Of a stretch of DNA of 64,000 nucleotides, positions 1-9,971 are shown piece after piece. How positions within the stretch are numbered: the first letter of the stretch is position 1; each line of letters starts with the position of its first letter. A program made the position numbers and the translations under genes. The stretch is from JABDIY01 sp963751955 (GTDB taxonomy: Bacteria; Actinomycetota; Acidimicrobiia; Acidimicrobiales; SZUA-35), in contig CAVVWM010000011.1 in assembly GCA_963751955.1 (NCBI GenBank), forward strand, positions 62,001 to 126,000, read 5' to 3'. The notes under the pieces are model-generated. The model was given only the letters and a program-made list of their open reading frames with translations, was not told the origin of the DNA and ran no database searches.

Positions 1-973
1 CGAGGCTGCCCCGGGCAACGAGCGGGGCGTAGATTCCCGATTGCGATCCCGGATTGAACCCGGGTCCGATGCCACTCAAATCACCCTGACGTAGTACTCG
101 ACGGGTAGTGAGTGCTGCCTGCGCCGGCATTGCAAGCTGATCGGTTGTGAGCGATCCAGACACCGACATCGCCTGTTTGCGCGCCACAGTCCACGTGCCG
201 TCGATGTCCTCGCGGGTGAGGATGACCGCCGCATCGGTCTTCACCAGACCCCGCAACCGCGCCAGCGTGCTATCGAGCACTTCGTTGAGATCGAGCGATG
301 CCGGAAGTGTCTGGGCCACTCGATGCAAGTTCGAGAGGAGAGCGTTTGCGTCGGCGAGGCGGCTCAGACGGTCGAGAGCGAGCGTATGTTGACGATTCGC
401 CTCTCCTGATATGCGACGGGCGTAGCCTGCGACAACGCCGATCAGAATCAGGACCGTGCTCCACCGGGCCGAGATTATTAGCGCCTGCTCGGACCAACTC
501 TCTGCGGCCAGGTTGGTCAACGAGACGGTTATGGCCGACGACGCCGCCACGCGAATGCCAAACGCAAAACCGCGAGCGAATCCGGCGATGATGACAGCCA
601 CGAACAGAGTGAACACCAGAGGCGAACTCCAGAATCCGGTGAGGCAGACGGCGAGAACTGTTAGTCCGACCTCCAGAAGTAGGTCCACAAGGCTGCGGAT
701 CGATCCGGTGTAGGAAAGCGGGCTGATGGTTCGGATCAGTGTGTTGGCGACCATCCCCATCACCCACGGGATGACAGTGAAGTCGCGTGCGAGGAAGGCC
801 CCCGTTGCAAGGGTGACACAGACCATCGTCGTGGCCCAACGGACAGCGAGGATCGCCGGATTGAACGGAGTGAGCCGATCGGTTTCGCCGAGAAGCGCGA
901 GGGCACCCGATCCGACGGAAAGATCGGTGCTCGCAGCGGACGGCGAGGTTCGTGGAACGGCGGGTGCGATCAT
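1..973 (-). CDS. Membrane sensor with GAF domain, probable histidine kinase (3' end outside window)
   Basis: Reading the minus strand from an ATG at 973 gives 324 codons with no stop before the window edge, so the C-terminal part is missing. Roughly residues 30-165 form several hydrophobic segments (for example the stretches starting LAVRWATTMVCVTLATGAFL and STVLILIGVVAGYARR). A short linker with DRLSRLADANALLSNLHRVAQ follows, then a GAF-like domain starting near TLPASLDLNEVLDSTLARLRGLV and KTDAAVILTRE. This order (N-terminal membrane block, then GAF) is known from actinobacterial two-component sensor kinases of the MacS/DUF5931 type, in which a HisKA_3/HATPase module would follow. The kinase part cannot be seen, so kinase function is inference. 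It is transcribed divergently from coaE with an 87-bp gap. I see no clear ribosome binding site before the ATG. Confidence 0.7.
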   Translation of the reverse strand, partial: MIAPAVPRTSPSAASTDLSVGSGALALLGETDRLTPFNPAILAVRWATTMVCVTLATGAFLARDFTVIPWVMGMVANTLIRTISPLSYTGSIRSLVDLLLEVGLTVLAVCLTGFWSSPLVFTLFVAVIIAGFARGFAFGIRVAASSAITVSLTNLAAESWSEQALIISARWSTVLILIGVVAGYARRISGEANRQHTLALDRLSRLADANALLSNLHRVAQTLPASLDLNEVLDSTLARLRGLVKTDAAVILTREDIDGTWTVARKQAMSVSGSLTTDQLAMPAQAALTTRRVLRQGDLSGIGPGFNPGSQSGIYAPLVARGSL

Positions 974-1048
974 GAGTAAGCAGCGAGAACCCGCTGGTCG
1001 GGCCCCACATCTCTCCGTCGGCGGATGGAGAGCCCCAATTAGCTGTTC

Positions 1049-1054
1049 TAGAGT
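1049..1054 (+). promoter_or_regulatory. -10 box (TAGAGT) of leaderless coaE
   Basis: TAGAGT fits TANNNT and ends six bases before the GTG of coaE, so transcription would start at or next to the start codon. No Shine-Dalgarno sequence precedes this GTG. Confidence 0.5.
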
Positions 1055-1060
1055 CTCACC

Positions 1061-1657
1061 GTGCGTTTGATCGGTCTCACTGGCGGTATCGGGTCTGGAA
1101 AGTCGACGGTCTCTTCGCGGTTTGCAGAACGAGGTGCCGTGGTGATAGATGCCGATGCCGTGGTTCGAGAGCTTCAGGAGCCTGACCAACCTGTCTTTCA
1201 GGCGATGGTCGAAAGATGGGGTGAAAAGATCGTGACCGACGAGGGAACACTTGACCGTGCCGCGGTAGCTGGCATCGTGTTCTCCGAGCCTGATGAACTA
1301 AAGGCGCTAGAGGCGATTGTGCACCCGGTGCTAAAAGCCGAGATCAAAGGTCGAATCGCCGAACGGTCCGGGACCGACGCTGTGGTGATACTCGATATGG
1401 CGCTTCTCGCCGAGAAGAGCAACCCCTACGGGGTGAAGGAAATCATCGTCGTCGATCTGACGCCCTCGGAGCAGGTTCGCCGCCTCGTGGCGTTCCGTGG
1501 CTTCTCTGCCGACGACGCCAGGAATCGAATAGCCGCCCAAGTCAGCAGAGAGGAACGACTAGCCCTGGCCGATCACGTGATCGACAATTCCGGTGACCTT
1601 GATTCGCTTGCGGCACAGGTCGATCAGTTGTGGGAAACGTTGGCAGCGCAGCCCTAG
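1061..1657 (+). CDS. coaE: Dephospho-CoA kinase
   Basis: 198 aa. It catalyses the last step of coenzyme A synthesis, ATP-dependent phosphorylation of the ribose 3'-OH of dephospho-CoA, in the cytosol. The N-terminus MRLIGLTGGIGSGKST carries the P-loop (GGIGSGKS, residues 8-15), followed by VVIDADAVVREL, the typical DAD substrate region of CoaE. The length matches the usual 190-220 aa of the single-domain enzyme. The GTG start is chosen because the P-loop begins at residue 8 as in homologues and because TAGAGT lies six bases upstream, pointing to leaderless transcription. It ends seven bases before the stop of the convergent ABC permease gene. Confidence 0.95.
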   Translation: MRLIGLTGGIGSGKSTVSSRFAERGAVVIDADAVVRELQEPDQPVFQAMVERWGEKIVTDEGTLDRAAVAGIVFSEPDELKALEAIVHPVLKAEIKGRIAERSGTDAVVILDMALLAEKSNPYGVKEIIVVDLTPSEQVRRLVAFRGFSADDARNRIAAQVSREERLALADHVIDNSGDLDSLAAQVDQLWETLAAQP

Positions 1658-1664
1658 GCGAGAT

Positions 1665-2483
1665 CTATTCGATGTCTCGGCGCTGGAAGAGCATTGCGCC
1701 GATCACGAGCGTCCCGATCACGTAGGCAACCACGATGGCTCCCGCAGCGATATATCCGTGTACTGCGACTGTCTCTACTTGTTCGCCGAATGCGCTGCCC
1801 TCGATGCGTTCCACGTCGGTACCGCTTGCGAATGCCGAGGTGTTTGTGACCGGTGTATACGGCGAGACTCGCCGCAGAAACACACCGATAATCTGGTCGA
1901 TGATGAAGAAGTAGATGACGAACCCAACGATCGACGCAAGCGAGTTGTTGGTGATCACTGTTACCCCGAGTCCGAAGGCGGAGAACAAGCCACCAGCTAG
2001 GCCGAAGCGAAGTATGGCCTGAAGCAAGTTGGACCAAACCTCCCCGGTGATGCCGTCTGTGGTTCCGGTCAACGCAGCCAGAACGAACATGAGCACGACA
2101 TACAACATGGCGACCACAGCAGTGAGTAGAGCCACGCCTACCACGCTGGAGATGACTCGAGCGATGAGCAGACGAGCACGTCGAGGTTCCCAGGTGAGGA
2201 TCTGCTCGATCACTCCGGTTTTCACATCGGCACCGAAGTACGAAGCTCCGATGACAAAGGCCATGAGCGGGAGGACAAATGCGACCGGCGCGAAGAGGCT
2301 CTCGAGTTCAACTCCACCGGCGATGTCGTCCACGAAGTTAGGCGAATTGTCATCGTCGTTGCTGATCACGAAATACGCGATCGCGACGCCCGCCGACATG
2401 AGAGCCACGACACCGGCGGGGAAAAACCAGGTGATACGCCGACTCATGAGACGCCGAAACTCGTTGAGGGTAAGGCCGGTCAT
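1665..2483 (-). CDS. ABC-2 type transporter permease
   Basis: 272 aa integral membrane protein and the membrane half of a two-gene ABC exporter. It starts with a short cytosolic segment (MTGLTLNEFRRLMSRR), then a first transmembrane segment (ITWFFPAGVVALMSAGVAIAY), an external loop, and four or five further hydrophobic segments with the AFVIGASYFGADVKTGVIEQILTWEPRR region typical of ABC-2 permeases. The start codon overlaps the end of the upstream ATPase gene by 4 bp, so the pair is translationally coupled. The substrate cannot be read from the sequence. Confidence 0.85.
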   Translation of the reverse strand: MTGLTLNEFRRLMSRRITWFFPAGVVALMSAGVAIAYFVISNDDDNSPNFVDDIAGGVELESLFAPVAFVLPLMAFVIGASYFGADVKTGVIEQILTWEPRRARLLIARVISSVVGVALLTAVVAMLYVVLMFVLAALTGTTDGITGEVWSNLLQAILRFGLAGGLFSAFGLGVTVITNNSLASIVGFVIYFFIIDQIIGVFLRRVSPYTPVTNTSAFASGTDVERIEGSAFGEQVETVAVHGYIAAGAIVVAYVIGTLVIGAMLFQRRDIE

Positions 2484-3460
2484 GCGGCACCTCCACTGGC
2501 CGTCGGCGGAGTGCCCGACACAACTCCGGGCGGAGGTGGAGCTCCGGTGAGATTGAGGAATGCAGTTTCCAGCGTGGGTCGTTGTGCTGCAAGACCGCTC
2601 AGATATATGCCACTTTGAGCGAGCGCCCGGGTTACTTCGGCGGTCCGATCCGAAGGAACATCACAGACAAGTTCGTTCTCTGCGGGACGGGGGCGAGCAC
2701 CGATTCCGGCAGCGTTGAGGGTGTCCGCTGCGAGTTGGCGTTGCGTCGGGTCGATCTTGACAACAACAAGATCGCCGCCGGCGAAGCTGCGAATGTGATC
2801 GAGCGTGCCTGTTTCGATCAACTTCCCGTTGTTGATGATCGTTACGTCATCACACACCAGTTCGATCTCGGCGAGCTGGTGGCTCGACACGACCACAGCT
2901 TTGCCTTCGCTGGCGATGCCGCGGATCAACACTCTCATCTCGGCGATTCCGGCCGGATCGAGGCCGTTCCCGGGTTCGTCGAGGATCAGTAGGTCGGGAT
3001 TCTTGAGCAAAGCTCCCGCCAGCGCCAGTCGTTGCTTCATGCCCAGGGAGTACGACGAGAAGGTGTCCTTCGCCCGATCCGTGAGTCCGACGATCGCCAA
3101 CACCCGGTCGACTTCGTTCTTGGGGAGCCCCTGGATGCCTGCGAGCAATGAGAGGTTCTTTCGACCGGAGAAGTTCGGAAACATCTTCGGATTCTCCACG
3201 ATGGCTCCAACCTTGTGAGCGACTTCGTGGTACCGAGCCGAGGGAACACCAAATACCGCCGTACCTCCGCTGGTGGGACGTATGAGGCCCAGAAGGCAGC
3301 GGATAGTGGTGGTTTTTCCCGAACCGTTGGGCCCGAGGTATCCATGGACCGAGCCAGGAGCACCGAGGCTCAACCGCATGCTCTCCACCGCAACCACATC
3401 GTCACGCCGGAAGTTGGAATACACCTTGCGGAGATCGTTCAACTCGATGATCGCTACCAC
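2480..3460 (-). CDS. ABC transporter ATP-binding protein
   Basis: 326 aa ATPase of an ABC-2 exporter. It shows a Walker A motif (GPNGSGKTT, about residues 43-51), a signature motif (SLGMKQR, about 141), a Walker B (DLLILDEPGNGLDP) and a switch histidine (VVVSSHQL). A C-terminal extension of about 100 residues ends in a Pro/Gly-rich tail. This length and tail are common in CcmA/DrrA-like ATPases. It is the first gene of a coupled pair with the permease. A TAACCT box six bases before the GTG start suggests leaderless expression. The substrate (drug, lipid or bacteriocin) is unknown. Confidence 0.9.
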   Translation of the reverse strand: MVAIIELNDLRKVYSNFRRDDVVAVESMRLSLGAPGSVHGYLGPNGSGKTTTIRCLLGLIRPTSGGTAVFGVPSARYHEVAHKVGAIVENPKMFPNFSGRKNLSLLAGIQGLPKNEVDRVLAIVGLTDRAKDTFSSYSLGMKQRLALAGALLKNPDLLILDEPGNGLDPAGIAEMRVLIRGIASEGKAVVVSSHQLAEIELVCDDVTIINNGKLIETGTLDHIRSFAGGDLVVVKIDPTQRQLAADTLNAAGIGARPRPAENELVCDVPSDRTAEVTRALAQSGIYLSGLAAQRPTLETAFLNLTGAPPPPGVVSGTPPTASGGAA

Positions 3461-3466
3461 TGCGAA

Positions 3467-3472
3467 AGGTTA
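3467..3472 (-). promoter_or_regulatory. -10 box (TAACCT) of leaderless ABC ATPase gene
   Basis: On the minus strand TAACCT lies six bases before the GTG at 3460 and decides that start. No Shine-Dalgarno sequence is present. Confidence 0.45.
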
Positions 3473-3600
3473 TGCCGCCCTGTGGTGATAGCGGTGGCAC
3501 AGGCTGCTCATCGGGTGACGTCCCACCCCCTCGCTAGCCTTGTTCATTGAGCGAGCTGAACAACCACGACGGCGCTTTCAGCGCGCAGAGGTGAGGGCAA

Positions 3601-5632
3601 ATGCAGAGATTCAAAATGGTGTCGGACTATGAACCGGCTGGCGATCAGCCCAAAGCGATCGCTTCACTTACTGAAAGCCTGGAGCGAGGGAACCGCTACC
3701 AGACCCTTCTCGGCATCACCGGGTCGGGCAAGAGCGCCACGATTGCCTGGACGATCGAGAACGCTCAACGCCCGGCGCTTGTGATCGCCCCCAACAAGTC
3801 GTTGGCCGCCCAGCTGGCCAACGAGTTCCGTGAGTTCTTCCCCGAGAATCGGGTCGAATACTTCGTCAGCTATTACGACTACTACCAGCCCGAAGCTTAC
3901 ATACCCAGCTCGGATACCTATATAGAGAAGGACAGCTCGGTCAACGACGAGATCGATCGACTTCGGCATGCTGCCACGAGCGCACTCCTCACCCGCCGCG
4001 ATGTGATCGTGGTCGCCTCGGTGAGCTGCATCTATGGTCTCGGATCACCCGACGAATACCGGGCGAAGACTCTGATACTCAAGTCCGGTACCGAAATCGA
4101 CCAACGTGAAGTCCTCGGGAAGCTGGTCGACATGCGGTACGAGCGCAACGACATGAACTTGGTGCGCGGCAAGTTCCGGGTGCGCGGCGACACCATCGAA
4201 GTTCACCCGGCGTATGAGGAGTTTGCGGTACGAATCGAGTTGTTCGGCGATGAGATCGAAAGCATCGTCAGCTACGACCCGGTAACCGGTGAAAAGCTCG
4301 AGGCCCTGAGCGATCTTGTGATCTGGCCGGCAACGCACTACTCAGCCTCTGATGAGAAGATGCGCAACGCCATTTTCAGCATCGAGGACGAACTGCGTGA
4401 CCGCCTCCAGGTCTTGGAAAAGGAACAGAAGCTCCTGGAGGCCCAGCGGCTGAGGATGCGCACCCAGTACGACCTCGAAATGATCCAAGAGATGGGCTTC
4501 TGCAACGGTATCGAGAACTACAGCCGCCATATCGATGGTCGCCAGCCGGGTGAGGCGCCCTACACGCTGATCGATTTCTTCCCGGATGATTTCATCACGA
4601 TCATCGACGAGAGCCATGTAGCTATTCCCCAGCTGCACGGCCAGTACGCCGGCGACCGGTCTCGTAAAGAGGTGCTCATCGAACATGGTTTCCGACTCCC
4701 CTCCGCTGCGGATAACCGGCCGCTTCGATTCGAAGAGTGGACCGAGCGGGCCGGACAGGTGGTTTTCCTGTCCGCAACACCCGGTCCCTACGAGTTGGAG
4801 CATTCCACCACCGTCGCCGAGCAGATCGTGCGGCCGACCGGACTCATCGATCCCGAGGTCATGATCCGGCCCTACCAAGGGCCAGATCGACGACCTGATG
4901 GAAGAGGTCACCAACGTCATCAAAGCTGATGGTCGTGTCCTCATCACAACGCTCACGAAGAAGATGTCCGAAGACCTCACCGATTATCTGCTGGAGCAAG
5001 GGCTCCGGGTCAGATATCTGCACTCGGAGGTCGACACGATCCAACGGATCGAGTTGCTCCGTGGCCTGCGCCTCGGAGAGTTCGACGTTTTGGTCGGTAT
5101 CAATCTGCTTCGCGAGGGCCTCGACCTTCCCGAAGTTCAGTTGGTGTGCATCCTCGATGCGGACAAAGAGGGTTTCCTCCGGTCAGGCACAGCGCTGATC
5201 CAGACCATCGGCCGGGCCGCACGACACGTCGATGGACGAGTGATCATGTACGCCGACAAGGTCACCGCCTCGATGCAAAGAGCGATGTCGGAAACGAACC
5301 GGCGACGCGCTCTTCAGCAGGCCCACAACGAGGAACATGGCATCGATCCCCAAACCATTCGCAAGGCAGTCACCGACATCCTGGCGATGCTGCGACCGAA
5401 TGAGGAACGCAAGACGGCACCGGTTCCCGGCGAGGGTAAACGGTCCCGGCGACCCGGCGAGGACAAGAAACTCAAGGAGATGGCGGATCTACCCGAGGAC
5501 GAACTCCGCCGCCTGATCCTCACCCTCGAGGAGGAAATGAAAGAAGCGTCTGCCGATCTGCGGTTCGAGTACGCGGCGAGAATCCGCGACGAGATCAGGG
5601 ATTTGAAGCGAGAACTTCGGGAGATGGTGTAG
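3601..5632 (+). CDS. uvrB: UvrABC excinuclease subunit B, split by a one-base insertion
   Basis: The composite protein is 676 aa, the usual UvrB length. UvrB is the damage-verifying helicase-like subunit of nucleotide excision repair. Seen in order: P-loop GITGSGKS (38-45), the beta-hairpin YYDYYQPEAYIPSSDTYIEK, helicase motifs including DESH and SATPGPYE, the C-terminal helicase half (LREGLDLPEVQLV, QTIGRAARH), and a UVR domain at the end (LRRLILTLEEEMKEASADL). The reading frame breaks at 4873: removing the T restores RPTKGQIDDLMEEV, the family-conserved sequence. As it stands, frame one stops at 4929 and frame two can start at 4898. A sequencing insertion is the likely cause. The ATG has a GAGGTGAGGG ribosome-binding region upstream. 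The 3' end overlaps the convergent membrane-protein gene by 38 bp. Confidence 0.92.
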
Positions 5633-7075
5633 CGCCCACGGGCCGTGCCAAGAACCACTCGCTCTCGGTCAGATCGCCGGTCTCATCGTCGAGAATCTCA
5701 AGCGGCTCCGCCACTACCCATTCCGGGCGTGCGCCTAGCCATGCCTCAAATCCGCCTCCGCTCTTCCAGAGAATTGCATCGGGCTCATACCGAGAAACCA
5801 CGTCTTCGTAGTCTCCGCCATAGAGCAACACGTTGAAGTCATCGAGTACTTGCTGGGGGTAGAAGTCGAATCGGTCGTCCACGAACACGTTCGCTTCCGC
5901 TCCCTGTTGAAAGCCGAGGTAGTTCCCCACCACTTCGGAATGGAGGATGTGAGCGTCGCCATCGAGCAAACCCTCGGCTTCGAGAACGTTGATCTCTTCG
6001 ATCGGGTAGCCGTCGAAGTTCAGCGGAGCCGACATTGCCGCTACAACGGCAAGAGCCAGAAGCGCACCCGATCCAACACTCAGACGCGGGGAACAGCCCC
6101 CCTGTCTGAATGCCGCAGTTGACCGAATGCGAGCTGCAGATTAGGAGCAGAAACCACGGCGAGCACGATGCTGGCCAGAACGATGTTCCGGATTGCGAGA
6201 AAGGCGGCAAGCGAGAAGACCGAAGCCGGGACGACCGACCGCCACTGCACCGATTGGGTGAGCGAGGCGATGAACGCCACCAGAAGGCCAGCGAATATCC
6301 AGGCCGTCAGCCCTTGGAGAGTGAACGGCCTCCACTCCACCACATTGTCCAGTGCTTCACCGCGTCGCAGAAGCTGAACCGGGAACCAGAGGAGCCTTGG
6401 GCCAAGCGGGTTTATGGCACCGAGGAGCGTGCCGGCACAGACCCAACCGAGAACCCTGGCGGTGTCGACCGGGAACTCCCGACGGTCGATCCATTCGCCG
6501 ACGCCGATGGTCCCCACTAGGACACCCGCAAGAGGAAACGATCCGTGGGTGTTGACCCACACCCACATTACGGGCAGCAACCACTGTGGTCGGATCAGTC
6601 CTTCGACCACTGCGAAGACCAGGACGAACCCGAGCAGGCCGAACAACAGCGGACGAGCCGACCACATCGTCGCACCGATGATGAGAACAGCTCCGCTGAG
6701 AACGAGAGGAACAAAGACGTTCTCATTCTTTCGGCTGGTCAGCATCCATACCAAGGCGGCCGAACAACCGGCGAGCACACCGTGGAGGGCCCGAATACCA
6801 AACCCGCCCAAAGCCGAATCAAGTCCTGCGTAGAGCACGCTGGCCAGCCAACTCTGCACGACCCAAGGCTCCCCGCCGGCGGTGAAGCTGTAGGGATCGG
6901 TCGTAGGAACGCTTCCTCGATCCAGAATCAACTGGCCGGTGGCGAAGTGGGTGAGAAACGAGTTGTCTCCTAGAACCCTCCGCCCGATGAGGAACCCGAT
7001 CGCCAAGAAGAAGAGGGCGAACGATGCCTGAAGAGTGAGGCCACTGCTGGCCTTCTCACCTGTCAGGGTCGACAT
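5595..7075 (-). CDS. Polytopic membrane protein at the end of the Tad operon, split by a one-base deletion
   Basis: The composite protein is 493 aa. The first 330 residues hold about eight to ten hydrophobic segments with motifs such as DPYSFTAGGEPWVVQSWLAS and MWVWVNTHGSFPLAG. The last 150 residues form a soluble domain (NFDGYPIEEINVLEAEGLLD, VGNYLGFQQ, PDAILWKSGGGFEAWL). The two parts are in different frames. The break lies at a run of six C (6097-6102; six G on the coding strand), and adding one G gives the continuous reading DRGGCSPRLSVGSGALLALA. The layout resembles GT-C-like or DUF-type membrane proteins with a C-terminal extracytoplasmic domain, but I do not recognise the function. It starts 6 bp after tadC, so it belongs to the Tad transcript. 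Confidence 0.75.
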
Positions 7076-7081
7076 TGTGCT

Positions 7082-8026
7082 CTAGCTGAAGTTTTCCATA
7101 ATGCTGATCATGGCGGGGCCGAGCACCACCACGAAGAGCGCAGGGAAGATGCAGAACACCATCGGGATCATCATCTTGACCGGTGCCTTCTGAGCGGTCT
7201 CCTGAGCCTTTTGGCGACGCTTGATCCGCATCTCGTCAGACTGGCTGCGCAGAACACGACCGATAGACACACCGAACTGATCGGCTTGGATCATGGACAT
7301 CACAAATGAGCGGATCTCGGGAACGTTCACCCGCTGGTCCATGGCCCGGAGGGCATCGCTGCGAGAAGAGCCGGCCCGAGATTCACCCAGCACTCGGGCG
7401 AATTCATCGGATAGCTCACCAGGAACGTTGTTGATCACACGGTCTAGAGCCTGTTCGAAACCAAGTCCCGCTTCTACGGAGATAACGAGCAAGTCGAGTG
7501 TGTCGGGGAGCTGGCGCGTGATCGCCGCTTGTCGATGCTCCACCTTCTTGCTGAGAGAGTTGCTCGGCCCGAGCGCTCCGATCATGATGCCCAACCCAAG
7601 TGCTGCGAGTTGCAGCAATCCGGTTAGGGCGAATGGGTTCCATACCAGCATCGTGAGCAACCAGACCGGTATGAACACGAAACCGAGAACCCGAAGAGCG
7701 AGGAAGCGTTCGACCTTGTCGGGATCAACGATGCCAGCCTGAAGGTGTTTGCGCCGGACCGACTCCACATACTCGGGTGGGTTGAACCTGCCGCCGAACT
7801 TCCCGAGCAGAGCAACGAAAGGCGCCAGGAGTCGCTCTTGGATCGGAGCTAGAAGCTCTTGGTCGCGAACGCTCTCCACTTCGTAGTCGTCCAGCTGACG
7901 CAGGGTGTTTCGGACTGCGGCACGTTCTTCGAGCCCCCCGACGAGAGCGAAGACGACAAGTCCGATTGCCATTGCAATGCCGCTGACGAAGATCGCTGGG
8001 TGAATGGTGGTGAGAACCTCAAACAT
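7082..8026 (-). CDS. tadC: Tad/Flp pilus inner-membrane protein TadC (type II secretion F-like)
   Basis: 314 aa. A single N-terminal membrane segment (IFVSGIAMAIGLVVFALVGG) is followed by a soluble linker, a central hydrophobic pair, the T2SSF helical domain (ITRQLPDTLDLLVISVEAGLGFEQALDRV, with LGESRAGSSRSDALRAM) and a C-terminal membrane segment. This is the TadC architecture, the partner of TadB in the platform that drives Flp pilus assembly. Its start overlaps the end of the tadB-like gene by 8 bp. It shows no sign of damage. Confidence 0.9.
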   Translation of the reverse strand: MFEVLTTIHPAIFVSGIAMAIGLVVFALVGGLEERAAVRNTLRQLDDYEVESVRDQELLAPIQERLLAPFVALLGKFGGRFNPPEYVESVRRKHLQAGIVDPDKVERFLALRVLGFVFIPVWLLTMLVWNPFALTGLLQLAALGLGIMIGALGPSNSLSKKVEHRQAAITRQLPDTLDLLVISVEAGLGFEQALDRVINNVPGELSDEFARVLGESRAGSSRSDALRAMDQRVNVPEIRSFVMSMIQADQFGVSIGRVLRSQSDEMRIKRRQKAQETAQKAPVKMMIPMVFCIFPALFVVVLGPAMISIMENFS

Positions 8027-9971
8027 TGATCGTGATGATCTTTCTCATCCAGGCCAGGCCAATGCCACCGGAAATCACTCCGGCCACAATGAAGCCCTTG
8101 CCGAGGGTGCTGGTGAATAGTGTCTCGATATAGGCCGGGTTCATTATCCACATGACGAACCCGAGCCCGGGCGGAAGACCGCCCAGGATCGCTGCGGAGA
8201 GTTTGCCTTCGGCGGTGAGGGCCCGAACCTCACCAGCAAGACGCTCCCTGGCGATCATCGTGTCCGAGACAGTCATGAGGAGTTCGTTCAGATTTCCGCC
8301 AACTTCTCGCTGAATGCTGATTGCCATAACCGCCCAAGCGAAATCCGGGCTGTCAAGCCGGGTGGCAACGCCTTCCAGAGCTTCTTCGATCTCCCGGCCG
8401 AGCCGGGCTTCGGTCATCGCTCGCGTCAACTCATAACCCATTGGCTCTGCAATCTCGTGCGACACAGCCTCCAGACCCTGGGGAAGGGAGTAGCCGGCCC
8501 GTAGGGTGCCTGCGAGGAGTTGAAGCATGTCGGGCAACTGGGCTTCGAATGCCCGAATGCGTCGGCGAGCTTTGAACTGCACACCCGAGGAGGTGGCTAG
8601 TGCTGCAACAGCAGCGACGATGAGCCCGCGGATGGCAGAACCGGTGAAGACAAATCCCAACCCGAAGCCGGTGATGGTGATCATCGCGAAGATACCCATG
8701 GCTTCGCCGGCTCGAAGTGGGATGCGCCCCTGTTCCAGAATTTCCTCAACACGAGCTAGGAATCCGCGATCCTCGGCAAAGGACTCGGTCATTTGAACCG
8801 CCTTCTTCACCAAGGCGGTCTGGACTAGGGCTGTCTCTTCTTCGTCGAGGTCGGCGCCTTCGTCCTCTCCGGAATAGCGACGAAGCATCCCGTCGAGCGT
8901 GCTTTCGCCGCCAGCGAAGATGTTGCCAAGGGACCACACGGCGGCCAACACACCGATTACGGTGAGCACGATCGTGATGGCCAGCCCGGTGCTCGAGCGA
9001 AGGAAGTCGAGGGGCGATGGTGGCGCATCGATAATCGGTTGAAGCGCCAGTGGCTTGTCGGTGACACGCCCTCCTCCATAGGAGATCGAGATCGAGCTTT
9101 GTCCGATCTGCATCGTCAGGTCACCGCGCTGAGACAACTCAACCTGACCCTCATAGGCAACGATCAGGCGGTCCGAACCGATGCCCATAGCCAACCCGAG
9201 AGCGGATTCGAACTCGACCGAATTCTGGGAGTCGAAGAGCGCGCCGCCGGTCACGCCTGTGAGCGCACCGAGACGTCGTTCTCCGACGGTCCCGCCAGCG
9301 TCACCTTCGTACCGAGCACCGAGCACTTGAACGTTGCGCCGGACGAGCTCAGAGCGAACTGACACGGGGGTTGCGACCGATACGGTGTCGTCAAAGGCCG
9401 ACGTGACGATTATTGTCCGATGGGTGTCAGCTTGGTCACTGAATAGGTCGGCGCCTCGCATCATGGCGTTGAAGATCGCCGATCCATTCGATGTGTCCAT
9501 CGACCGGACCGAACGAGCGGCAGCATCGAGGTCGCCGGTGAGCGTCACCTGCACCTGATCTCGATTTCCGGCGGCAACAACGGCGACCTTAACCCCTTCT
9601 GGAAGCTGCTCTATATGACTCGCTACCTGGCTGATGGTCTTGGAGAACTGATTGGCGCGTGACAATTTCGCGTTGGCGTCGATCACAAAGACCAGCTCTA
9701 CATTGTCCCCTGCATCGAGCGCGGACTTCACGGTCGTTGCCTTGGCAGGCTCGCCTTCTGCGATCAGTGTTATGTCATCGGTGCCGACGTCGTAGGTGCC
9801 ACTGAGCACGGTCAACTCGACCGGATTCTTGGTGGCATCCACCTCGTGGACGACCAGGAACTCCGGCGCGTCCGACTGAGCGAGTACGGGAGCGAGACCG
9901 AGCATCGCCGCCAAGATGGCAACGGCACCTAGGACTGCTCCGGTGAGCATCCTTAGTGTTCGGAAGGTCAT
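8019..9971 (-). CDS. tadB: VWA domain-TadB fusion, Tad secretion platform protein
   Basis: 650 aa, about twice a plain TadB. Residues 1-32 are a signal or membrane anchor (TGAVLGAVAILAAMLGLAPVLA). Residues ~90-290 form a von Willebrand factor A-like domain (VELVFVIDANAKLSRANQF, TIIVTSAFDDTVSV), with the metal-site motif degenerate (DANAK instead of DxSxS). A membrane segment near 330 leads to the TadB part: an acidic linker, two hydrophobic segments, the T2SSF domain (EAQLPDMLQLLAGTLRAGYS, GREIEEALEGVATRLDSPDF) and a last membrane pair. VWA-TadB fusions are known from actinobacterial Tad loci. The VWA part should lie outside the membrane and could contact pilin or surface partners; that is inference. 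Start and stop overlap the flanking tad genes. Confidence 0.88.
   Translation of the reverse strand: MTFRTLRMLTGAVLGAVAILAAMLGLAPVLAQSDAPEFLVVHEVDATKNPVELTVLSGTYDVGTDDITLIAEGEPAKATTVKSALDAGDNVELVFVIDANAKLSRANQFSKTISQVASHIEQLPEGVKVAVVAAGNRDQVQVTLTGDLDAAARSVRSMDTSNGSAIFNAMMRGADLFSDQADTHRTIIVTSAFDDTVSVATPVSVRSELVRRNVQVLGARYEGDAGGTVGERRLGALTGVTGGALFDSQNSVEFESALGLAMGIGSDRLIVAYEGQVELSQRGDLTMQIGQSSISISYGGGRVTDKPLALQPIIDAPPSPLDFLRSSTGLAITIVLTVIGVLAAVWSLGNIFAGGESTLDGMLRRYSGEDEGADLDEEETALVQTALVKKAVQMTESFAEDRGFLARVEEILEQGRIPLRAGEAMGIFAMITITGFGLGFVFTGSAIRGLIVAAVAALATSSGVQFKARRRIRAFEAQLPDMLQLLAGTLRAGYSLPQGLEAVSHEIAEPMGYELTRAMTEARLGREIEEALEGVATRLDSPDFAWAVMAISIQREVGGNLNELLMTVSDTMIARERLAGEVRALTAEGKLSAAILGGLPPGLGFVMWIMNPAYIETLFTSTLGKGFIVAGVISGGIGLAWMRKIITINV

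Noticed and set aside
270..1010. 246-codon minus-strand open frame
   Set aside because: It overlaps in a different frame the sensor-kinase gene, whose translation shows membrane segments and a GAF domain. This frame is Arg/Ser-rich with no recognisable motifs.
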